DNA from: DASPWW01 sp050697195
GTDB taxonomy: Bacteria > Actinomycetota > Thermoleophilia > Solirubrobacterales > 70-9
Length of the DNA: 11,064 nt
Assembly (NCBI GenBank): GCA_050697195.1
Contig: JBOGZL010000017.1
Coordinates: 1 to 11,064 of the forward strand
Reading direction: 5' to 3'
Position numbers and translations under genes: made by a program
Shown here: piece after piece, positions 1-5,843 of the stretch
Layout: each line of letters begins with the position of its first letter
Numbering within the stretch: position 1 is the first letter of the stretch
The notes under the pieces: generated by a model
What the model saw: only the letters and a program-made list of their open reading frames with translations
What the model was told of the DNA's origin: nothing
Databases searched by the model: none

Positions 1-817
1 CGCCCGGGACGACGATCGCGCTGACAAGCGGGTGCTCCGAGCGCGGCTCGGGGACGAGCCGGGCGCGGTGGGGGATCTCGGGATGGGGCACCGCAGTCGC
101 CGCGATCCCCCGGCGCCGGAGGTGCGCGTTGACCGCGGCGGCCTGGAGCGCCGGGACGCCCGACTTCTCGTCCACGCCCGCGGCGATGCTCCCCGGGACG
201 GCCCGCCAGTGATAGAGCACACGCGGGAGATGGTGGACCCGCTCCGTCCGCTCCGAGACCCGCAACAGCAGCTCGAAGTCCTGGATCGTGTCGAAGGCGG
301 GGTCGAAGCCGCCCGCCTCCAGCACCAGGGTGCGGCGCACCACAAGCAGGTGCCCGACGTACATCGCCCCGAGCGCATAGACCGGCGACCAGTCCGGCTT
401 GCGAAACGGGGCGACCCGCTCCCCGCGACGGTCGAGCTTGTCCTGGTCGGAGTAGATCACGTCGAGCGACGGGTCGGCCGCGATCGCGCGGGCGACCTCG
501 GCGAGCGCATCGGGCGCAAGCACGTCGTCGTGATCGAGGAACGCGACGAACTCTCCATCGCACGCCGCGAGAGCGCGATTCGACGCGGCCGAGATCCCCG
601 AGTTCTCGTCGAGCAGCTCCACCTCGATCCGCGGATCCGCGGACGCGTACGCGCTCAGCATCTCTCGCACCCCCGCCCGCCGCGACCCGTCGTCGGCGAT
701 GCACAGCTCCCACCGAGACTCGGTCTGGGCGAGCACCGAGTCGATCGCCGCGCGCAGGTGCTTCGCCTCGGTGTCGAACGTCGGCAGCGCGACCGAGATC
801 GGCGGCGCGGGGCTCAA
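1..817 (-). CDS. Family 2 glycosyltransferase, tandem-domain type, N-terminal part (runs off the left edge)
   Basis: A GT-A fold glycosyltransferase that would transfer a sugar from a nucleotide donor to a growing glycan at the cytoplasmic face of the membrane. The 272 visible residues hold a complete first GT2 domain: LPTFDT near 11-16, ADDGS 41-45, ENSGISAASNRALA 71-84, the metal-binding FLDHDD at 93-98, SDQDKLD 123-129, QDFELLLR 179-186 and YHWRAVPGS 202-210. After a linker, HPLVSAIVVPG (262-272) looks like the first strand of a second GT2 domain, cut by the window edge. This order matches the long, two-domain RfbC-like glycosyltransferases of O-antigen loci. The start is TTG; it overlaps the upstream stop as TTGA, so translation is probably coupled to the small coiled-coil gene. 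The frame is open to base 1 with no stop. Donor and acceptor sugars cannot be told from sequence. Confidence 0.9.
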   Translation of the reverse strand, partial: MSPAPPISVALPTFDTEAKHLRAAIDSVLAQTESRWELCIADDGSRRAGVREMLSAYASADPRIEVELLDENSGISAASNRALAACDGEFVAFLDHDDVLAPDALAEVARAIAADPSLDVIYSDQDKLDRRGERVAPFRKPDWSPVYALGAMYVGHLLVVRRTLVLEAGGFDPAFDTIQDFELLLRVSERTERVHHLPRVLYHWRAVPGSIAAGVDEKSGVPALQAAAVNAHLRRRGIAATAVPHPEIPHRARLVPEPRSEHPLVSAIVVPG

Positions 818-1020
818 GGTCGCCGCCGTACGGCGCGCGAGATCCGTGCGGCCGCCCGAAGCGGCGCCGTGACCCGCCAGCTCAGCGTGGAGCGGAAGTT
901 GCGGGCCACCTCGTCGACGTGCTGCTCGAGCTGGGCGATGCGCGCGGCCTTCCGCCCCAGCTCGGCGTGGAAGGACTCGCGGAGCGCGTCCAGCTCGGCC
1001 TGGCGGTCCGAATCGCTCAC
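814..1020 (-). CDS. Small coiled-coil protein with SWRVTAPLR tail motif, unknown function
   Basis: A 68-residue protein starting at GTG, whose start codon overlaps the epimerase stop (GTGA) and whose own stop overlaps the next glycosyltransferase start (TTGA). Residues about 10-42 have hydrophobic residues spaced like heptads (L10, L13, F17, L21, I28, L31, V35, V39, F42), suggesting a short coiled coil. Then comes STLSWRVTAPLR (44-55) and a basic end rich in Arg. From memory, coiled coil followed by SWRxTxPLR is a common linker or tail inside larger glycosyltransferases of polysaccharide loci; here it stands alone. It has no signal peptide or membrane segment, so it is probably cytosolic, perhaps tethering to a glycosyltransferase or to the membrane through its basic end (inference). 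Its position between two overlapping junctions argues that it is a real gene. It could also be a piece split from a neighbouring GT. Confidence 0.7.
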   Translation of the reverse strand: MSDSDRQAELDALRESFHAELGRKAARIAQLEQHVDEVARNFRSTLSWRVTAPLRAAARISRAVRRRP

Positions 1021-2090
1021 GACACCACCGACGCCCATCGCTCGGCGTTGAGCTCGTAGATCTCCCGCAGCATCTCCTCGATCCCGTACCGCAGCCGCCA
1101 CTCCGGGTAGTCGGCCCGGAACTCGTCGAGGTCGCTGATCCACCACCGGTGGTCCCCACGCCGCGCCTCCTCGCCGAGCTCCCACGTCAGCTCCGTCCCC
1201 GCGATCCGCTCGCAGAGCGCGATCGCCTCCAGCATCGAGCAGTTGCTCTCGCGGCCGCCGCCGATGTTGTAGACGGCCCCCGCGCGGGGGGCGCGATGGA
1301 AGGCGAGACAAGCCTCGACGAGGTCCGCGCTGTGGATGTTGTCGCGAACCTGCTTCGCGCCGTAGCCGAACACGGTGTACGGCTCGCCGGTCGCCGTGCA
1401 CTTCATCAGGTAGGAGAGGAAGCCGTGGAGCATCGTGCCGGCGTGATTCGGACCCGTGAGGCAGCCGCCGCGGAGACACACCGTCGGCATCCCGAAGTAG
1501 CGGCCGTACTCCTGAACGAGAAGGTCGGCGGCCGCCTTCGAGGCGCCGAACAGCGAGTGCATCGAGGAATCGATCGACATCGAGGTGTCGATCCCGCCGT
1601 GATAGCGGTGCTCCGCGGGGAGCTCCAGCCGGGTGTCGAGCTCGTCGAGCGGGAGGCGGTTCGGCGTGTCCCCGTACACCTTGTTCGTCGAGATGAACAC
1701 GAAGCTGGCATCGGGGGCATGCCGGCGGGTCACCTCGAGGAGGTTCAGGGTCCCGTTCGCGTTCACCGCGAAGTCGGTCTGGGGGTCGCCCGCCGCCCAG
1801 TCGTGGGAGGGCTGGGCGGCCGCGTGGACGATCAGGTCCAGGTCCCGCCGCTCCCGCTCCCACAGCGAATCGATCCCGTCCCCGTCCCGGATGTCGAGCT
1901 CGAGCGAGCGAAAGCTCGGGTAGCGCTCGACGAGCGCGCGCGTGACGTGCGCCGTGGAGGCGTCGGGCCCGAAGAAGCGCGCCCTCATGTCGTTCTCGAG
2001 CCCGATCACGTCGTGCCCGGACTCGGTCAGCTCGCGCACGGCCTCGGAGCCGATCAGCCCTCCCGAGCCGGTGACGATGGCGGTAGGCAT
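1017..2090 (-). CDS. NAD-dependent epimerase/dehydratase of the extended SDR family (CDP-paratose 2-epimerase-like)
   Basis: A 357-residue Rossmann-fold sugar-nucleotide enzyme, predicted to make or convert a nucleotide sugar for the glycosyltransferases nearby. The NAD-binding loop TGSGGLIGS is at 7-15, the LDIRD strand end at 65-69, HAAAQPSHDW at 89-98, and STNKVYG at 134-140. The usual active-site YxxxK is replaced by FGASK (F181, K185); the preceding SMHSL and following AADLLVQEYGRYFG fix the alignment. The C-terminal half has RGGCLTGPNHAG (207-218), KQVRDNIHS (246-254) and YNIGGGRESNCS (274-285), typical of substrate-binding regions. The closest family I recognise is often named CDP-paratose 2-epimerase, but the substrate is uncertain. 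The ATG at 2090 puts the first strand right at the N-terminus; the in-frame ATG at 2099 would add three residues and is also possible. The stop overlaps the next start (GTGA). Confidence 0.88.
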   Translation of the reverse strand: MPTAIVTGSGGLIGSEAVRELTESGHDVIGLENDMRARFFGPDASTAHVTRALVERYPSFRSLELDIRDGDGIDSLWERERRDLDLIVHAAAQPSHDWAAGDPQTDFAVNANGTLNLLEVTRRHAPDASFVFISTNKVYGDTPNRLPLDELDTRLELPAEHRYHGGIDTSMSIDSSMHSLFGASKAAADLLVQEYGRYFGMPTVCLRGGCLTGPNHAGTMLHGFLSYLMKCTATGEPYTVFGYGAKQVRDNIHSADLVEACLAFHRAPRAGAVYNIGGGRESNCSMLEAIALCERIAGTELTWELGEEARRGDHRWWISDLDEFRADYPEWRLRYGIEEMLREIYELNAERWASVVS

Positions 2091-2099
2091 GGGTACCAT
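2071..2099 (+). promoter_or_regulatory. Candidate sigma-70-like promoter for the plus-strand GT/sulfotransferase block
   Basis: GTGACG (2071-2076) and TACCAT (2094-2099) resemble -35 and -10 boxes separated by 17 bases. They would place a transcript start near 2106, about 30 bases before the ATG at 2136. The boxes lie over the first codons of the divergent epimerase gene, since only 45 bases separate the two start codons. The match is partial and comes from inspection only, so this is a weak call. Confidence 0.3.
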
Positions 2100-2125
2100 T
2101 TTCCCGATCCCGCGCCACATCGTGC

Positions 2126-2130
2126 GGTGA
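2126..2130 (+). promoter_or_regulatory. Ribosome binding site supporting the ATG at 2136
   Basis: GGTGA sits five bases before the ATG at 2136. This favours that start over the in-frame GTG at 2127, which lies within the GGTGA itself and has no purine-rich stretch before it. Confidence 0.45.
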
Positions 2131-2135
2131 ACCCC

Positions 2136-3653
2136 ATGCACGTGGAGGAGACCCAACCAGAGGCGCGGAGACGGGGCGCGGCGCGCGCCGGCCCGGCGAC
2201 CGACTCGCTCCCGCGCGACGAAGGGCTCGAGGTGACGCTCGAAACCGCTCTGCCGCGGGCGCTCGCGGTCGGCCGGGGAAACGCGATCTTCGTCTACGGC
2301 TCCTGCTCTCATCGCAGCCGCAGGGTCACCGACGTTCGTCTGCTGGTCGACGCGCGCGCGATCCGGCCGATGGCGCAGGGGATGCCGCGCCGCGACCTAT
2401 ACGAGGCGGGACGTCCTTACCGCTCCGGGTTCTGGGGAATCGTCCCGTTCGCGCCGACGGCCGCGCCACGTGTTGCGACGCTGGGCGTCGGGGCGACGCT
2501 CGACGACGGAAGCGAGGTGTGGAACGAGCTCGCGTCCTTGCGGCTCGAGCCGACCGGGGGATCCGCGCCGGCGTCGTGGCGCGACGGATCGGGCTCCGAG
2601 GGGGCCCCGGTCGCGATCTGCATGGCCACCTACGATCCCCCGCCGGAGCTCTTCCGGCACCAGATCGACTCGATCCGCGACCAGACGCACACGAATTGGG
2701 TCTGCGTGATCAGCGACGACTGCTCCGACCCCGCGCGCTTCGCCGCGCTCGAGGAGATCCTGGACGGCGACCCCCGCTTCGTGCTGTCGCGATCGCCGCG
2801 GCGACTCGGCTTCTACGGCAACTTCGAGCGCGCGCTGTCGAGCACGCCGGCCGCTGCGGCCTACGTGGCGCTCGCCGACCAGGACGACCGCTGGCACCCG
2901 GCGAAGCTCGAGACCCTCCTGTCCCGGCTCGGCGACGCCGGGCTCGCGTACAGCGACGCGCGGGTGATCTCCGCCGAGGGAGAGGAGGTCTCCGCCACCT
3001 ACTGGAGCCGCCGGCGCACCAACCACACCAACCTCGCCTCGCTGCTGGTGAGCAACACGATCACGGGGGCGGCGTCCCTATTCCGGCGCGAGCTGCTCGC
3101 GCGCATCCTCCCGTTCCCGCCCGAGCTCGGGACCCAGTGGCACGACCACTGGATCGCGCTCGTCGCGCTCGCGAGCGGGCGCGTGTCCTACGTGGATCAC
3201 CCCCTTTACGACTACGTTCAGCACGAGGACGCCGTCGTCGGCCACGCAGTAGCGAACCCGGAGCGAAGCCGGCGCAGCTCGCGCGAGCGAATCGCGATCC
3301 TGCGCGAGGACTGGCATGCCGCATTCGGCGGCTGGTGCTGGAAGTACTTCTACGGCGTCTGCCGGGTCGTGCTCCTGGCGCGCGTTCTGGAACTGCGCTG
3401 CGAGGGCTCGCTCCGGGGACGGAAGCGCCGCGCGGTGAAGTGGTTCGCTGCGATCGATCGCTCCCCGCTCGGGTACGCGTGGCTGTCGGCGCGTCGCATC
3501 CGCCGGCTCGCGGGGCGCACCGAGACGCTCGGGGGGGAGCGGCTCTTCCTCCACGGCCTCGCGTGGCGGCGGCTGATCGGCGTCCTCACGTGGCGGCGCG
3601 AGCGCCCTCCGAGATGGCTGCACAAGGACGCGTCGCTCCCCCCGGCGGGCTAA
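2136..3653 (+). CDS. Family 2 glycosyltransferase with N-terminal beta-rich accessory domain
   Basis: A 505-residue protein. After a polar, Arg-rich leader (1-30), residues about 31-137 form a beta-rich domain with GRGNAIFVYGSCSH (47-59), VRLLVDAR (67-74), YRSGFWGIVP (95-104) and ATLDDGSEVWN (120-130). Such a module precedes the GT domain in some large polysaccharide glycosyltransferases; its role is unknown to me, perhaps glycan binding or assembly. The GT-A domain follows: VAICMATYDPP (159-169), VISDDCSDP (191-199), the metal-binding ALADQDDRW (245-253), ITGAASLFRREL (309-320) and QWHDHW (334-339) at the expected catalytic-base region. The C-terminal part (about 370-505) is basic and aromatic and may sit on the membrane. 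It is the first gene of a plus-strand block of three, 14 bases ahead of the next. Family assignment is firm; the transferred sugar is unknown. Confidence 0.88.
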   Translation: MHVEETQPEARRRGAARAGPATDSLPRDEGLEVTLETALPRALAVGRGNAIFVYGSCSHRSRRVTDVRLLVDARAIRPMAQGMPRRDLYEAGRPYRSGFWGIVPFAPTAAPRVATLGVGATLDDGSEVWNELASLRLEPTGGSAPASWRDGSGSEGAPVAICMATYDPPPELFRHQIDSIRDQTHTNWVCVISDDCSDPARFAALEEILDGDPRFVLSRSPRRLGFYGNFERALSSTPAAAAYVALADQDDRWHPAKLETLLSRLGDAGLAYSDARVISAEGEEVSATYWSRRRTNHTNLASLLVSNTITGAASLFRRELLARILPFPPELGTQWHDHWIALVALASGRVSYVDHPLYDYVQHEDAVVGHAVANPERSRRSSRERIAILREDWHAAFGGWCWKYFYGVCRVVLLARVLELRCEGSLRGRKRRAVKWFAAIDRSPLGYAWLSARRIRRLAGRTETLGGERLFLHGLAWRRLIGVLTWRRERPPRWLHKDASLPPAG

Positions 3654-3667
3654 CCTCCCGGCGTCGA

Positions 3668-4564
3668 ATGACCTACTCGATCGTGGTCGTGACGTGGGAG
3701 TCCGCGGTCGATCTCCGCACGCTCGTCGCATCCATGAACTCGCACCTCGACGACGACCGCGAGCTGATCGTGGTGGACAACGGCTCCTCCGACGACCCCG
3801 TCCGCGCCGCGCGCGAGTGGAAGGGTGAGGCGCGGTTCATCGGGATGGAGCGAAACGCCGGGTTCGGGGTTGCATCGAACGCCGGGGTCGAGGGCGCGGG
3901 GCACCCGGCCGTCGTGATGCTGAACCCCGACACCGAGCTGCTCGACGCCGGCCTGGACGAGCTGGTGAGGATCTCCGTCGAGCGACGTGCCCTCGCCGGC
4001 CCGCGGCTGCTCAACGCCGATCTGAGCGTGCAGCCCTCGGCCAGCGGGCCGCCCGAGGGTGTCTGGCCGTGGCTCGGGGCGGTCGTTCCGGGCGCCGTCC
4101 AGCCGGCTGCCCTCAAGGCGCGCACGGAGCCGTGGCGGCTGGAGCGCCCGACGAGGGTCGCGTGGCTGACAGGCGCCTGCGTCGCCGGTCCACGGGAGGT
4201 CCTGCGCTCGCTCGGCCCCTTCGATCCCGCGATCCACATGTACGCAGAGGACATGGACCTCGGCCTGCGGGCGGCACGCTCGGGCGTGGACTCCTGGTTC
4301 TGCCCCGACGTGTGCCGCGTCGTCCACCGCGGTGGGACGTCCGCGGCCGTGATGTTCCCGGACGGCAACGAGCACGCCGTCGCGGCGAACCGGCGGGCCG
4401 TGCTGCGGCGAGCGTACGGGCCGCGACGCGAGCGAGCGGCGTGGCTCGCGCAGCGCCTCAACCTCCGGCTCCGGGTGACCGCGAAGGCCCTCCTCGGCAG
4501 GAGCGCGGCGCGCGAGCGAGCCGAGCTGGCGGCCACTCGGGCGGCGAGGCCCGACGGCCTGTAG
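3668..4564 (+). CDS. Family 2 glycosyltransferase, rhamnosyltransferase WbbL-like
   Basis: A 298-residue cytoplasmic GT-A glycosyltransferase. Motifs in order: IVVVTW (5-10), IVVDNGSSDD (34-43), ERNAGFGVASNAG (61-73), the metal-binding LNPDTE (85-90), WLTGACVAG (166-174), YAEDMDLGLR (192-201) with the likely catalytic acidic pair, and VVHRGGTSA (218-226). This combination matches the WbbL-like rhamnosyltransferase group, though the sugar is not proven. A basic, Leu-rich tail (about 242-282) could contact the membrane. The start ATG lies 14 bases after the preceding stop with no clear Shine-Dalgarno sequence, so it probably depends on reinitiation from the upstream gene. An in-frame ATG at 3614 would add 18 unmotivated residues overlapping the previous gene and is less likely. 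Confidence 0.9.
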   Translation: MTYSIVVVTWESAVDLRTLVASMNSHLDDDRELIVVDNGSSDDPVRAAREWKGEARFIGMERNAGFGVASNAGVEGAGHPAVVMLNPDTELLDAGLDELVRISVERRALAGPRLLNADLSVQPSASGPPEGVWPWLGAVVPGAVQPAALKARTEPWRLERPTRVAWLTGACVAGPREVLRSLGPFDPAIHMYAEDMDLGLRAARSGVDSWFCPDVCRVVHRGGTSAAVMFPDGNEHAVAANRRAVLRRAYGPRRERAAWLAQRLNLRLRVTAKALLGRSAARERAELAATRAARPDGL

Positions 4565-4575
4565 CGGGCCCTGCC

Positions 4576-4580
4576 GGGGG
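4576..4580 (+). promoter_or_regulatory. Ribosome binding site deciding the GTG start at 4590
   Basis: The run GGGGG lies nine bases before GTG 4590 and fifteen before the alternative GTG at 4596. It therefore favours 4590 as the sulfotransferase start. Confidence 0.4.
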
Positions 4581-4589
4581 TACGCTCTG

Positions 4590-5843
4590 GTGGCGGTGTC
4601 CGGAGGCGACGGCACAGAGGGCCGCGAGGCGCCTGACGCGGCGGGCGGGGACCCCGCCGGCGAGGTCGCGCGCTTGAAACGCGAGCTGAACGCGGTCGAC
4701 ACCGAGCGGATCCGGCTTCGGTCGGAGCTGGAGCAGATCCGGCGCTCCCCGGTGGGACGGCTGATCGACCAGGCCCGGACGATGCGGACGATCCTCGACC
4801 GCCACCTGTGGCGCCTGCGCACCAGGCTGCCCCGCTTGACGCGCGGGGGCGCGGACCGCCCCCGGCGGCTCCCCCCGCGACTCTCGGGGTCCGAGCTCGC
4901 GTGGCTCGCCCGGCGCCGCCTGTCGCCGCGGCGCGCCGGACAGCCGCCTGCGCCCGTGGCCGCCCCCGCCGGCGGAGCATGGCTCACTCCCATCCTGGTC
5001 GACTACTTCGGGCGCGACGGCAGCACCGCGATCATGGCCCTGCTCGCCACCTCTACCGCCGTCGTCGTGGACGAGAAGTACCCCTACGAGCGCCGCTACT
5101 TCACCTACCTGTGGCGCTGGTCCCGCCTTCTCTCGCGAACGGACTGGCCCGGCGCCCTGTGGGCGAAGGACGACGTCGTGTCGATCTCCCAGGAGCAGGA
5201 CCAGGCGCTGCTCGGGCCCCCGCCGTGGCTTCCGCGGGAGCTTCTCGAGGGGGGACGCGACGGCGCGCCGATCTCACGCCGCTGCTTCGAGCTCGCGTGG
5301 GGAGAGCTGTCGGCAAGGGCGATCGCCCGCGCCGGCGAGGGGGCCGCGCCTCGCTATTACGCCGAGAAGCACTGCAACACGTGGCACGTGGACTCGCGCG
5401 AGCTTCCCCCGCTGAAGCTGATCGTGCTGCTGCGCGACCCTCGCGACACGCAGGCTTCGATTCGCGCCTTCGAGGACAAGGAGCCGGCGACGAGCTTCGC
5501 GATCCAGGACGCGTGGGCGGGCACCGATCGCCTCGACGGGATCCTCGACCGCCACCGCCAGCGGCTTCGCTGGATCGCCGGCCTGCTCGAGGACGAGAGC
5601 GTTCCGGTGATCCGCTACGAGGAGCTCGACGAGGATCTCGGCGGTGTGGCGCGTCGTCTCGGGGAACGGCTCGAGATCGAGCTCGACCCCACGGCCCTCG
5701 ACGGAGGCGAGCTGACCGCACGGCACGGGTCCTCGAGGGGCAACGGCCGAACCCGCTGGGAGCGCGACCTGGATCCGCGGATCGCGGAGCGCTTCACCCG
5801 GGAGCTTCGCCCGGAGCTCCGGGCCGTCGGGCTTTCGAGCTGA
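4590..5843 (+). CDS. Sulfotransferase family protein with N-terminal coiled coil
   Basis: A 417-residue protein predicted to move a sulfuryl group from PAPS to a glycan or other acceptor. The 5'-phosphosulfate loop is seen at YFGRDGSTAIM (139-149), and the 3'-phosphate site at LLRDPRDTQASIRAF (280-294), with R282 and S290 in the expected places. YYAEKHCNTW (256-265) corresponds to the GEK-type segment that precedes it, and RGNGRTRW (383-390) to the late RxxGxxxxW cofactor loop. Residues about 22-55 form a charged, heptad-like coiled coil, followed by SPVGRLIDQARTMRTIL (53-69) and a Pro/Arg-rich linker to about 128. No signal peptide is seen, so it probably acts in the cytoplasm. It is last in the plus-strand block, 25 bases after the WbbL-like gene, and its 3' end overlaps the convergent GT4 gene by 50 bases. 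The substrate is unknown; the locus suggests the polysaccharide. Confidence 0.85.
   Translation: MAVSGGDGTEGREAPDAAGGDPAGEVARLKRELNAVDTERIRLRSELEQIRRSPVGRLIDQARTMRTILDRHLWRLRTRLPRLTRGGADRPRRLPPRLSGSELAWLARRRLSPRRAGQPPAPVAAPAGGAWLTPILVDYFGRDGSTAIMALLATSTAVVVDEKYPYERRYFTYLWRWSRLLSRTDWPGALWAKDDVVSISQEQDQALLGPPPWLPRELLEGGRDGAPISRRCFELAWGELSARAIARAGEGAAPRYYAEKHCNTWHVDSRELPPLKLIVLLRDPRDTQASIRAFEDKEPATSFAIQDAWAGTDRLDGILDRHRQRLRWIAGLLEDESVPVIRYEELDEDLGGVARRLGERLEIELDPTALDGGELTARHGSSRGNGRTRWERDLDPRIAERFTRELRPELRAVGLSS

Noticed and set aside
107..111. Possible frameshift at the C5 run in the left-edge glycosyltransferase
   Set aside because: On a first pass the linker appeared to change frame here. 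Recounting the five C bases shows the frame continues without a break into RRRGIAATAV and on to the second-domain strand, so there is no frameshift.
2092..2097. GGTACC palindrome at the divergent junction as an operator
   Set aside because: A six-base palindrome is too short and too common to call a regulatory site without other support.
1021..2118. Minus-strand open frame joined upstream of the small coiled-coil gene
   Set aside because: It is a shifted frame of the epimerase with an Arg-rich composition. Only its last 68 codons, after the GTG at 1020, look like a genuine protein.
1149..2135. Long plus-strand open frame ahead of the GT2 at 2136
   Set aside because: It lies antisense to the clearly recognisable epimerase and encodes a low-complexity Arg/Gly/Val-rich product with no family motifs. 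Only the part from about 2136 onward is a real protein.
2519..3667. Apparent long N-terminal extension of the WbbL-like GT2
   Set aside because: The extension is an off-frame reading of the preceding GT2 gene, rich in Arg and Pro, while the family N-terminus TYSIVVVTW begins right at 3668.
3650..4993. Two overlapping minus-strand open frames over 400 codons
   Set aside because: They are antisense to the WbbL-like GT2 and the start of the sulfotransferase, with no recognisable motifs. Long shadow frames are expected at this GC content.
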